DNA from: Ahrensia sp.
Lineage (GTDB): Bacteria > Pseudomonadota > Alphaproteobacteria > Rhizobiales > Rhizobiaceae
Assembly (NCBI GenBank): GCA_002698425.1
Contig: NZXU01000006.1
Location: 1 to 64,000, forward strand
Direction: 5' to 3'
Length of the DNA: 64,000 nucleotides
Both the position numbers and the translations under genes were made by a program. Positions 46,500 through 54,561 of this stretch are shown here, piece by piece; positions within the stretch are counted from its first letter, which is position 1, and each line of letters begins with the position of its first letter. The notes under the pieces are model-generated. The model made no database searches. It saw only the letters and a program-made list of their open reading frames with translations, and was not told where the DNA came from.

Positions 46500-46693
46500 G
46501 AATCGTTTTTCCGCAGGGTTGAATCGCTGGCATCGATGGCTGAATCGGTTTTACCGAGTCTCGAATCGAATTAGCGCAAATCATCCCGATTTGAATCCGG
46601 TTGCGGGCACGTCGAAATGCAGTTTGTCGTAACGGCGTTGCCCGTTGAATCGAATGTCCCGCGTTCTGAATCACGCATTCTCGGTTCGGAATC
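46500..46693. repeat. Array of GAATC (GANTC) boxes with 21-bp period
   Basis: GAATC begins at 46500, 46521, 46542 and 46563 (exact 21-bp steps), at 46593, and again at 46647, 46668 and 46689 (21-bp steps). GAGTC at 46556 adds a ninth GANTC. Six of these boxes read GAATCG. Outside the box the units differ, except that 46563 and 46689 share 17 of 21 bases. It lies in the 370-bp gap between the 109-aa gene and the M41 protease gene. GANTC is the CcrM methylation site of alphaproteobacteria. Confidence 0.75.
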
Positions 46694-46792
46694 GACTTAG
46701 TGCAAATCGAGATGACGTGCAGAGACGGCATTTCCGGTTGCCGGGAGCGTGTCTTGATCGGAGTTCGCTGGCCGTATGCAGGGCAGACCGAT

Positions 46793-47566
46793 CTACCGGC
46801 CCGCCAGCAGCCTCCGCAGTTCCTCGCCTTCCAGTGTCTCGACCTCAAGCAGGCGGGCGGCCAATTCGATCACGGCATCCCTGTTCCTGCGGATGATGCG
46901 ACGAGCTTGGCGCTCAGCCCGGCTCAGCCGCCTGTGCACCCGCCGCACGATGCCCGGCGCAAGCCCGGAGAGCAGCACGTCCGATCCGATCGTCTGATGG
47001 AGCAACGGATACCTGCCGCCGAGGCCGGAGGCGGTCTCGATTCGGATTGCCAGACGGGTTGCCTGGCCGAGATCGCTTTGAGAACTGCCTCCGGCTCCAG
47101 CCGAGACGCTGCCAAGCAGTTCCCGCTCCGCCACCCGGCCGGCCATCAGGATGGCGAGTTGTCCCATGAGGCGCTCCTCCATCACTTCATGGTCACCCTT
47201 CTCCTCGGACTCGACATGACCGCCCGTCAGTGCTGTTTGAGCGATCGTCATGCGGACAACCCGACCAATGCCGAGGACGTGACGAACCACCGCGTGTCCC
47301 GCCTCGTGCACGGCGGCACGCCGCCTCATGCCGTCCGTCGCCTTCGGGCGACTGTCGTGCAGGAGCTTCTCCAGGTCGGCCCAGACGAGGTCCCTGCCCG
47401 CCCGGCGCGCGATGCCGCGGGCCTCGCGGACCAACCGCTCGATGTCGGCGCCGGAGAAGCCAACCGCCTTCACGGCCAGCCGCCGCAGAAGATGAGAGGC
47501 GTCCGAACCGGCCGCGATCGTTTTCTCTGTGGTCACTCCTTGCGTCCCTTCGTCTGTGGTACCCAT
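46793..47566 (-). CDS. M41 (FtsH-type) zinc peptidase with AAA lid fragment
   Basis: The protein begins with an FtsH-like AAA lid (KAVGFSGADIERLVREARGIARR). It continues into a peptidase domain with HEAGH (His87, His91 as zinc ligands) and a likely third ligand Asp165 in SQSDLGQAT. At 257 aa it is only the C-terminal half of an FtsH-like protein; the ATPase is the preceding gene, which overlaps by 34 nt in another frame. ATG 47566 is a tentative start. Either the two products assemble, or a single ancestral gene was split. Such soluble AAA/M41 proteins are common on alphaproteobacterial islands. Confidence 0.75.
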   Translation of the reverse strand: MGTTDEGTQGVTTEKTIAAGSDASHLLRRLAVKAVGFSGADIERLVREARGIARRAGRDLVWADLEKLLHDSRPKATDGMRRRAAVHEAGHAVVRHVLGIGRVVRMTIAQTALTGGHVESEEKGDHEVMEERLMGQLAILMAGRVAERELLGSVSAGAGGSSQSDLGQATRLAIRIETASGLGGRYPLLHQTIGSDVLLSGLAPGIVRRVHRRLSRAERQARRIIRRNRDAVIELAARLLEVETLEGEELRRLLAGR

Positions 47567-49800
47567 CCGATACGGTTCCGGAACCCAGCAGCGACACGGC
47601 GGGGCCAGACTTGCCGGACTTCGCGCCGCAACGCCTTGGCAGCTTCGCATCCGGCCTCGCCCGCATTCTCACTCAGCACCGCATTGCCCGCCGACGCCAG
47701 GACGACCTGAAGATCATCGCCGAGGTGATGGACGAGGATGCCGGCCAACGCGTCCGTGTCCGGCATCTCGATCCGCACATGGCGCTCGAGACGGCCTGAC
47801 CTCACCAATGCCGGATCGAGCTCGTTCGGCCTGTTGGTCGCGCCGACGACAACGATGCCTTCATGGCTCGTCGCGCCGTCGAGCAGTTCGAGCGCGCGGT
47901 TGACGACCGTGTTCCAGTAATCGGCATGATGACGATCGGCGGACTGGCGTCTGCCGAGCGCGTCGATCTCGTCGATGAACAGGATGACCGGCCGTTTCAC
48001 CTCCGCTTCCTCGAAGGCCAATCGCATGCGCTTGACGACGTCGCCGAGATAACCAGGTTCCAGCCAGGTCGCGACCGAGGTGATGAGAAGCGGCACCTGA
48101 AGCGAGTTGCAGAGCGCCCGCGCGAAGGTCGTCTTGCCCGTGCCGGGTGGACCGGACAGCAGAATGCGGGTGCTCATTGCAGACCATTCGAGCCCGCCCT
48201 CGCGCCACTGTGCCAGGTCCTGCTTGACGGCCAGCGCCCAGTCTCGTGCCTCGCCGTAACCGGAGAGCGTCTCGACGCTCACCCATGGCTTGTCACCCGG
48301 ACCGGCTCCGCTGGAAGGTTGATATCCTCCGCCCTCGGATTGCCTATCTTCGGCAACGAGCTGCGGCGGCGTCTCCGCCTCGACCAGTTCGCTGCCTGAG
48401 GACGGCTTGCCCCTGCGCGACCACGAACTGTTTCCGTCTTCGCCCTTCTTGTCACCTTCGCTCCCTTCCGTCGGTGCCGCGCGGCGCTTCGCGGCAAGCC
48501 GGGCCAGCACCGCGACGGCATGGTCGGGATCGACGCCCGGCCGGATTGCGGTGGCGAGATCGGCAAGCGCCAGGTCCGCGCAGTCGCCGATCGCTTCGCA
48601 AAGATCCGCGCGCACCGGCCCGAGCACTTCCGCGATCACCTGGCCAACAAGACGTGCGTCAAGCGGCCCTACAGCAATGTCGAGATGCGTGGCGGCCTCA
48701 AGGTCGGCCGGGATAGCCCGCCCGCCCTCGGCAATCGCTAGGATCGGCATGCCCGCCGTGACGGCACGGGCGACGTCTTCGACAAGGCCCGTGCCTTTCT
48801 CCGCATAGGAACTGTCGCGGCTGCGGAAGGCGACGACCGGCAACGCGGTCTTCGGACCGTCTGGATAGCGCAGTCCGTCGAAGTCGCGGATACCGTATCC
48901 GTCATGGGTCTGCACCGCGGAGGACAGGACCAGCCCGTCGCGCAGCATTTGAAGGAAGTTCTTCTCGAAGCCCGAGACCTGCGAGCGCAGCGTGACAATC
49001 GGCGTCGGTACCGACAGGCGTTTGAGGATGATGTCAAGCGGCTGGCCGCTCTCGCTGACGGCTCTGGCGAGCAGTAGCACGGTCGCGACATCGACCGGGT
49101 CAGGCGGCAACGCCGTGGCCCGCACCAGGCGCAGGAAGTTCTCCCGCGCCAACCGCTTCCTGTCGCGGGCAAAAGGCCTGCGCCGCAGTGGCTTGGCCTT
49201 CGAAACAGCGTCGCCAATGGTTTCGCCATCCGTCGCAACCGCCTCTCCGCGGATCGCAACTGCATTCTGGCCGCTTCGGTTCGCAGCAGGGCGAACACCC
49301 CGCCTGCGGGCACTGCCGCCCGACATTTCTGCCGCCTGCGCTTCGCCGTTGGTGTCGGAAGCCCGGGACCTGCGACTGCTGACAGGAGCGCCATTGGCCC
49401 TGTTCACAGACCGCAACTCCTCGACGGCATCCTCCAGTGCTCGGTCCAATGTCGGAAGCATAGCCACATCGCTACTGGCGTTGCGGGTGGAGTTTCCTTT
49501 TCCTGCCGTTCCCAGTGACGCCACGGAGGTACGCCGCACCAAAAGGCGAGCCCGCATAGACACCGCCGGCGTTGCCCCGCGCTCCTCTGCTCGGGAAGCG
49601 ACGCCAAGCCTGCGGCGCAGAACGGCAAGCGGCAGCGTTACGATCTCAACCGCAACATCGAAGACACCGACCATCAACGCGCCCAGCTTCAGCTCGGACC
49701 GCATCAGCAGGCCATTCTCGACGGCGCGTTGAAGCGCCTTCGCCCCCGCGGCGTGCCGGAGCCGCCGGAGGAAGAACCGCGCAAGCCGTGCTTCGCTCAA
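47533..49800 (-). CDS. FtsH-like AAA ATPase lacking its peptidase half
   Basis: A 755-residue protein. A long N-terminal region (1 to about 540) of unknown fold is followed by an AAA module with Walker A GPPGTGKT (550-557), Walker B ILFIDEID (606-613), and sensor/arginine-finger region ATNRPNELDPALVRSGRLERH (in part). After about residue 695 the FtsH-type lid is missing and replaced by about 60 unrelated residues. The missing lid is found at the start of the next ORF. The TTG start overlaps the upstream stop (TTGA), with GGGGAGG 8 nt away. No membrane segment typical of true FtsH is clear. Confidence 0.82.
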   Translation of the reverse strand: MSEARLARFFLRRLRHAAGAKALQRAVENGLLMRSELKLGALMVGVFDVAVEIVTLPLAVLRRRLGVASRAEERGATPAVSMRARLLVRRTSVASLGTAGKGNSTRNASSDVAMLPTLDRALEDAVEELRSVNRANGAPVSSRRSRASDTNGEAQAAEMSGGSARRRGVRPAANRSGQNAVAIRGEAVATDGETIGDAVSKAKPLRRRPFARDRKRLARENFLRLVRATALPPDPVDVATVLLLARAVSESGQPLDIILKRLSVPTPIVTLRSQVSGFEKNFLQMLRDGLVLSSAVQTHDGYGIRDFDGLRYPDGPKTALPVVAFRSRDSSYAEKGTGLVEDVARAVTAGMPILAIAEGGRAIPADLEAATHLDIAVGPLDARLVGQVIAEVLGPVRADLCEAIGDCADLALADLATAIRPGVDPDHAVAVLARLAAKRRAAPTEGSEGDKKGEDGNSSWSRRGKPSSGSELVEAETPPQLVAEDRQSEGGGYQPSSGAGPGDKPWVSVETLSGYGEARDWALAVKQDLAQWREGGLEWSAMSTRILLSGPPGTGKTTFARALCNSLQVPLLITSVATWLEPGYLGDVVKRMRLAFEEAEVKRPVILFIDEIDALGRRQSADRHHADYWNTVVNRALELLDGATSHEGIVVVGATNRPNELDPALVRSGRLERHVRIEMPDTDALAGILVHHLGDDLQVVLASAGNAVLSENAGEAGCEAAKALRREVRQVWPRRVAAGFRNRIGWVPQTKGRKE

Positions 49801-50309
49801 GAGGACCTCCCCGACGAGCTGTCCTGATCACCATCCTGCTTCGGACGATCAGCCCACCCCCTGCGCCGCAACCGCTCGAGCATCATGCGGCAGGCTTCAT
49901 CGCCGTTCGCCGCACCTGCCTCGACCAACCTGGCGATCGACTTCGGGAAGGAGATCTTCCCGGTGCGCGCAAACTTTTCGTAGTGAAGGGCGAGACCGAC
50001 GGCGACCGCCGGATCCTCGACCGGCCTGGTCCGGCAGTCGCACGAGACGATCAGGCCGCGCCTGACCTTCGCGATGCAGTCCGGGCTATGGCCCGTCAGT
50101 TGGTACATCTGGTTGAGCGGGCTGTCGGAAGCATGTGCCGCCATCGCGCGCCGTTCCGCGCGGTCCTGTTCATCGGCCTGCCGCTGCGCTTTTCGCACCG
50201 GCGTGGCAGAAGCGAGAAAGGGCGCGAAGACCTGCATCCCGGAGAGCCCGCGTTTGCGAGGTTCGGTTGTCGGCTTGTCGGTCGGTTCATTGTCACGGTG
50301 ATCGGTCAT
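49797..50309 (-). CDS. Conserved-looking hypothetical protein
   Basis: A 170-residue protein with a cysteine/histidine-containing centre (GHSPDCIAKVRRGLIVSCDC), perhaps metal-binding. The N- and C-terminal tails are polar, and AGGAA precedes the ATG. Its stop overlaps the start of the AAA ATPase, so the two are translationally coupled and probably functionally related. The family is not recognised. Confidence 0.7.
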   Translation of the reverse strand: MTDHRDNEPTDKPTTEPRKRGLSGMQVFAPFLASATPVRKAQRQADEQDRAERRAMAAHASDSPLNQMYQLTGHSPDCIAKVRRGLIVSCDCRTRPVEDPAVAVGLALHYEKFARTGKISFPKSIARLVEAGAANGDEACRMMLERLRRRGWADRPKQDGDQDSSSGRSS

Positions 50310-50377
50310 TGGGGTTCCTGTCGGTTCGGGTGCCGCCGGGCTTGTTCCGATACGGCGGATATCTGTGGGTGTTCGGG

Positions 50378-51334
50378 TCAGTGCCGCGCTGCTCGCGACG
50401 GCGGTATGAGGTCGATGTCTTCGCCCGGCGGAAGCGTCGCGAAGCCGACCCGTCGGCCGGAGTGGGTCTGCAACTGCTCTTCCCCGCTGGCGGACTGATC
50501 CGGGACTTCGGACTCCGCGACTTCTTGTTCGCGAGCGCCCGCCGCTCCAAGATCTGCGCCGCTCTTCGGTTCACTGCCCGCGCGAGACCGTGTTGTTGCC
50601 TGCAACCTGTCCAGTTCCTGTTCGAGCCGAATGGAGAACTTGTCGCGCAACGCGCGAAGCGCAGCGGCAAGACCCGGGATGCCCAGCAGGCTCTCGAGCC
50701 TGGCGAGCGGCATGACACCGGCTTGCGGTTCGTTGACATCGCCGGACGCATCGAGGATCGCGATGCGGGTGCAGCTCACCGCGTGGACCTTCGCCCTCAG
50801 CGCCAGCCAGTCCGGCGCCACCAGCGCGGCTGCCTTGAGTTTCTCCATCAGCGCCCGGATCCTGCTCGACTTGTTGTCCACCGAGCGTTTGATATCGAAC
50901 AGGAAGAGATCGCGGTTTCGCCTGTCGACCACGACGAGGTCAGGCATGTAGCTGTCCTCGGCAAAGACCCGGGATTGAAGCCGAATGCCCTCAAGCGTGG
51001 ACCAGTCGTTGCCGCGCAAGGTCTCGCGGGCAGCCTCGACCAACGGGATGGCCCGGTCGAGCCGAACGACCTGAATATGCGGCTGCTCCTCGCAGAGAAT
51101 GACCGTCGCCCGTTCGATGAGTCTCGCTTCACAGCCATAGGCATGATGGCTCAACGCTACCGCTGCCGCATGGCTGCGGAACATGGGATCGATCCGTCGA
51201 TCGGACGCAAGCATCTCCGCAAAGGCCTCGTCGAGCAGTTGGTCCAGCCGCTCGTGGAGGTCCAGCTGGCTGTCGATGCCCGCCAGATGATCGACAAGGT
51301 CGGAGTGAGCCTTGAAGTTGTTTGCATGCTTCAT
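50378..51334 (-). CDS. Hypothetical protein with PD-(D/E)XK-like motif
   Basis: In this 318-residue protein the segment around 120-150 reads SYMPDLVVVDRRNRDLFLFDIKRS. That fits the PD-(D/E)XK nuclease core: Pro131-Asp132, then Asp147-x-Lys149 on a following strand. The last 70 residues are low-complexity and acidic. It lies 68 nt upstream of the 170-aa gene in the same block. A nuclease or a DNA-binding derivative is a guess; the family is not recognised. Confidence 0.65.
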   Translation of the reverse strand: MKHANNFKAHSDLVDHLAGIDSQLDLHERLDQLLDEAFAEMLASDRRIDPMFRSHAAAVALSHHAYGCEARLIERATVILCEEQPHIQVVRLDRAIPLVEAARETLRGNDWSTLEGIRLQSRVFAEDSYMPDLVVVDRRNRDLFLFDIKRSVDNKSSRIRALMEKLKAAALVAPDWLALRAKVHAVSCTRIAILDASGDVNEPQAGVMPLARLESLLGIPGLAAALRALRDKFSIRLEQELDRLQATTRSRAGSEPKSGADLGAAGAREQEVAESEVPDQSASGEEQLQTHSGRRVGFATLPPGEDIDLIPPSRAARH

Positions 51335-51525
51335 GTGTGAGTTCCCGTGTTGCCGGAACGGCGAGCCGCACGAGCACAGGCCAGCGACCGCCGACGGAAG
51401 GTGACACGAAGTCCCCTTCCCGGCCGACCGAGGTCGCCGGACGCGCCGCCGGCGCCCGCGTCTTATGCGCGGATCACCAGCTGCTGCCGTTTAGTGCGTG
51501 GTTTCTTGTGAGTGGTGTGTAGCCG

Positions 51526-51714
51526 TCAGGCCGCCGGACGAGCCGCCCGGCTGGTTGCCGCCTTCGGCTTGTCGGCAGATGCCGCCTGGCTGTTCCCAAG
51601 CGCCGCCAGCACGTCGCCGAAGGCCGTCGCCATCTGGCCGCGCAGCACTTCGCGCCGCCGCTCGGCTTCGCGTTCGTCTTCCCGCGAACGGGGAGTTTCG
51701 ATAACTTTCTTCAT
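51526..51714 (-). CDS. Small charged hypothetical protein
   Basis: A 62-residue protein, start ATG 51714 with AAGGAA upstream. It is rich in Arg/Glu in the first half (SREDEREAERRREVLRGQ) and in Ala in the second. It lies alone between the 318-aa and 382-aa genes on the same strand. The function is unknown; the ribosome site and codon use support it. Confidence 0.55.
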   Translation of the reverse strand: MKKVIETPRSREDEREAERRREVLRGQMATAFGDVLAALGNSQAASADKPKAATSRAARPAA

Positions 51715-51926
51715 AGCCCGATTCCTTTCCATACAAGGTTGAGGGTCAGGCCTCCTTCGGTGTTGGCGCACCGTTGGGGGCCGCTTCGGACGATCCGAAG
51801 CAAGACCACCCTGGCAGGATCCGAAACGGATCTGAGCCCGCAAAATGCAAGCCGCGCAAACTTCTCGATCGCAAGGTTAACGGCGGGCTCACGCCGAGCC
51901 ATCGGTTCGCGGCCGGAATCCGCGCA

Positions 51927-51954
51927 AACAAAAACCCCGCCGTTTCCGGCGGGG
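51927..51954 (-). terminator. Intrinsic terminator
   Basis: A perfect 8-bp GC stem, CCCCGCCG/CGGCGGGG with a 4-nt loop, is followed on the minus strand by TTTTTGTTTG. It lies 31 bases past the stop of the 382-aa gene. Confidence 0.85.
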
Positions 51955-51984
51955 TTCAAGATGGCAAGCTGGCCGTTCGCTAGA

Positions 51985-53133
51985 TCAGGCTTCGGTCGTG
52001 CCGGGCGCTTCCGGCTTTTCGTCCGGGTTGCGCTTGCCGCTTGCGCGCTTGCGGTTCGGCTTGGCCGCCACGGGTTCGTCTGCGTCTGCCTGGTCGGCTT
52101 TCGGCTTGCGCCCGATCGACCATTCGAGGGTCGGGATCACCTCGTCCACGAACCACGACCCGACCTTGTCTGCCGCCGGCCAGCTCTCGACCCCACCGAG
52201 CGCGTAGAGCACCTCGCTGACCTTCCGCCAGCCGCTGCCGTCCGGGAACGGAACCGGATGGACGTTCCAATGCGGGCCGGTGTCATAGGGCTCGACGAAA
52301 ACCGCGACGTTCTGGAGCTCGCTGCGTGCCCGCCGCGCCTCGTACTGGATCGCCTTCGCCAAGCCGGACTTGCCGACCCGCTTGCCGCGCCAATGCGGTT
52401 CGAGCGCCGGCTCGATCTCTGCCAGGATGCCAGCAATCCGGTCGCCGAAGACCTTGGTTCCGACCTTCACCTTTGACGTGCCGAGCGCCCGCATTCCGGC
52501 AAGCCCTCCGACGTCGGCCGGGTCGATCGCGGCTTCGGGTTCGGCCGAGGCGCTTCCGTTGGCGATCGCCCGGACATCGGCGAGTGTCGGGCGCGGCCCG
52601 TTTTCGTACCGGCCGACGACCTCCTCGATGACCGCGGGGTCGGCGTTCGAGATCGCGTAGCAAACCGTGGACGGGACGGCGCTCGCGACCAGCCGCTTGC
52701 GGAAGGACCCGAGCTTGGTCGGCAAGCCGAGGTAGTTGTCGGCGGTGCGCATGTCCATTCCGCCCCTCTCCTTGACCCACGCCTTCCAGTCGGCCTCGTC
52801 CGCGTAACAGCCCTTGATCACAAGCAACGTGTCGCCAAGCTCGAAGGCGGCCCCGGTCGTCCGGCGGCCGATCGCCTGCATGCGCTCCTCAGCTTCCACA
52901 ACGGTGGTGCGCTGTTCCGCCGTTAGCCCGGCGAGTGCATCTGGCTTCCCTTCGGCCTGTGCCGGCTTCTTGCCCTTTTCGGGTTTCGCCTTGCCGCCAC
53001 GCGCGGAGCGGGATGCTTCCGCTTCCGCCGCCGGACGCGCAGGGATCTTGCCCTCTGCCGCCTCACGCGCGGGCGTGGATTCTGAAGCGTCGATTTCCTG
53101 GTCGGCTTCGATGCGGGTACTCATAGTTTCCAT
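51985..53133 (-). CDS. Hypothetical protein, possible DUF3102-like DNA-binding region
   Basis: A 382-residue protein with disordered, Lys/Ala-rich ends. The middle (about 70-150) has FELGDTLLVIKGCYADEADWKAWVKERGGMDMRTADNYLGL (described in part). It resembles the helical domain in DUF3102/ParB-associated proteins: a long helix, then W-x-W, then an HTH-like RTADNYL. AAGGGA lies 9 nt before the ATG. It has its own terminator, and the 800-bp upstream region is AT-rich, so it is probably a single-gene unit of the mobile block, perhaps concerned with plasmid or element maintenance. Confidence 0.65.
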   Translation of the reverse strand: METMSTRIEADQEIDASESTPAREAAEGKIPARPAAEAEASRSARGGKAKPEKGKKPAQAEGKPDALAGLTAEQRTTVVEAEERMQAIGRRTTGAAFELGDTLLVIKGCYADEADWKAWVKERGGMDMRTADNYLGLPTKLGSFRKRLVASAVPSTVCYAISNADPAVIEEVVGRYENGPRPTLADVRAIANGSASAEPEAAIDPADVGGLAGMRALGTSKVKVGTKVFGDRIAGILAEIEPALEPHWRGKRVGKSGLAKAIQYEARRARSELQNVAVFVEPYDTGPHWNVHPVPFPDGSGWRKVSEVLYALGGVESWPAADKVGSWFVDEVIPTLEWSIGRKPKADQADADEPVAAKPNRKRASGKRNPDEKPEAPGTTEA

Positions 53134-53541
53134 TTACGCATTTCCCTTCAGTTATCAAAAGTCGTCACGTGTATTCGTGAAGCGACAATCCCATTTTACT
53201 CCATTTTGAGGCAGGCTGAAACTTCATCAAATCGCGTCGCTTAGCCGAGTAAGCAATAATGTACTTATAAATTGCTTTGATTACATGAAATAATCCGCCA
53301 ATAATGCGCTACTCTGCGCCAAGTTGTCGCAGTTTATGCTTATTTTCTGCTTCACGAGAATGACTCGTCGCGCTATCGATTACTGCGCGCTTCTTTCAAA
53401 AGGGAACGTCCACACCCGCCGAGGCGGCCGGAGTATGCTCGCAAGCCAGTTGGATGAGTATTCGATTTCGCCTGATATCGGACCGGAGCGGCGGTTATGG
53501 CGGGCGCTGAAAGGCGCTTTGCAGCGCACTTCCTGAATGAC

Positions 53542-53554
53542 GCGAAAACTTTTC
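53542..53554 (-). repeat. 13-bp boundary repeat GAAAAGTTTTCGC, copy 3 (inverted)
   Basis: Exact copy on the minus strand, upstream of the TetR-ABC operon. With copy 4 it forms an inverted pair around that operon. Confidence 0.6.
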
Positions 53555-53911
53555 AGGCCTGGAGTACAAAGCCCCGTCAGCCGCAGGCCACCAACTGGCG
53601 AACGACCACTTTACGCCCCAAGTCGGCAGTTCGGAGCTGACCTCAGATCTCCGCAGAGCGGACATTCGCTCTGTTCTGCTCTAGGCCGGAAAGGGCGGGA
53701 AGCCGACTTTCGCTAGGCTCGGCACCAACGACAACTACGCGCTAAGTGAGAGCACTGGCTCAAGAGTGGCCGCCCTGTTGGTCGATCACAGCCGGGCCAA
53801 TCCGGAAATCTAACCGCCAAGATCACTCACATCGGCCACATCGGCAAATCCCTGTGAAAAAGAACGGCCGGGGGGATAGCTATTGATTTCGGCGATAAGA
53901 TTCGCTAATTA

Positions 53912-53931
53912 GTTAGTGATTACTCACTAAC
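53912..53931. promoter_or_regulatory. TetR operator palindrome
   Basis: The perfect arms GTTAGTGA and TCACTAAC are separated by TTAC. It lies 12 bp before the preferred start of the TetR gene, where it would block transcription of the exporter operon. Confidence 0.75.
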
Positions 53932-53943
53932 ATGAGGCATGCC

Positions 53944-54561
53944 ATGCCCGCACGCAAACCAGCCGATGAACGCAAGGCGGAGATTGTCGATCAGATGCTG
54001 CGGCTTGCCGATGAGGTCGGACCGGATCGCCTGACCACACAGACGGTTGCCGATACGGTCGGGCTAAGCCAGCCCGCGATCTTCCGGCATTTTCCGACCA
54101 AGCAGGCGCTGTGGCGTGCCGTTGCCGAGACGATTTCTGATCGGTTGATTAAGGCGTGGACCGAGGTGCTGGACACCTCGAGTGACCCGATGGACCGGAT
54201 CGAAGAATTGGTCGGCGTGCAATTGCGCCAGATCGAGGCGATGCCGGCGATTCCGTCGATCCTGTTTTCACGCGAATTGCAGGCCGAAAACGATGATCTG
54301 CGTCTGTCCGTTCTCGCGCTGATGACCAACCTCGTCACCAAACTGACCGACGAGTTGGCCAAGGGCCAGAAGTCCGGCTTGTTCAGATCCGATCTTGCGC
54401 CGATGGACGGTGCCTATTTGCTGGTGTCGCTGGTACAGGGGCTCGCGATCCGCTGGACGCTTGGAAAACGTGGCTTTGGACTGGAGGCCGAGGGCCGGCG
54501 CTTGCTCGCCACGCAGATGAAGCTTTTCCAACCGGCCGTGCGTACGGAGGAACCGGCATGA
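53944..54561 (+). CDS. TetR-family regulator of the ABC exporter
   Basis: This 205-residue protein has an N-terminal HTH (TTQTVADTVGLSQPAIFRHFPTK) and an all-helical ligand domain of TetR_C type. ATG 53944 is chosen because GAGG lies 6 nt upstream; an ATG at 53932 is in frame. A perfect palindrome precedes it and the exporter genes follow with a 4-nt overlap, so it is the local repressor. The inducer is unknown. Confidence 0.9.
   Translation: MPARKPADERKAEIVDQMLRLADEVGPDRLTTQTVADTVGLSQPAIFRHFPTKQALWRAVAETISDRLIKAWTEVLDTSSDPMDRIEELVGVQLRQIEAMPAIPSILFSRELQAENDDLRLSVLALMTNLVTKLTDELAKGQKSGLFRSDLAPMDGAYLLVSLVQGLAIRWTLGKRGFGLEAEGRRLLATQMKLFQPAVRTEEPA

Larger units (their letters stand above)
53134..53943. 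other. AT-richer intergenic region, promoters and decayed sequence
   Basis: About 800 bp hold no gene I can support. The left 200 bp (53140-53340) are clearly poorer in GC than the surroundings and carry an inverted repeat GTCG-CACG/CGTG-CGAC around 53161-53186, possibly an operator for the 382-aa gene. The 13-bp boundary repeat lies at 53542. The right half reads like degraded coding DNA with stops in all frames. The TetR operator ends the region. Confidence 0.5.

Noticed and set aside
46495..46848. A 117-codon minus-strand ORF over the GAATC array, giving a 7-residue peptide repeat
   Set aside because: The period of 21 automatically yields such a frame. The ORF overlaps the protease gene and lacks a convincing start. 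The DNA-level explanation is preferred, but not proven.
53324..53536. A 70-codon plus-strand ORF
   Set aside because: No ribosome site, odd composition, and it runs through an AT-rich promoter-like zone; nothing recognisable.
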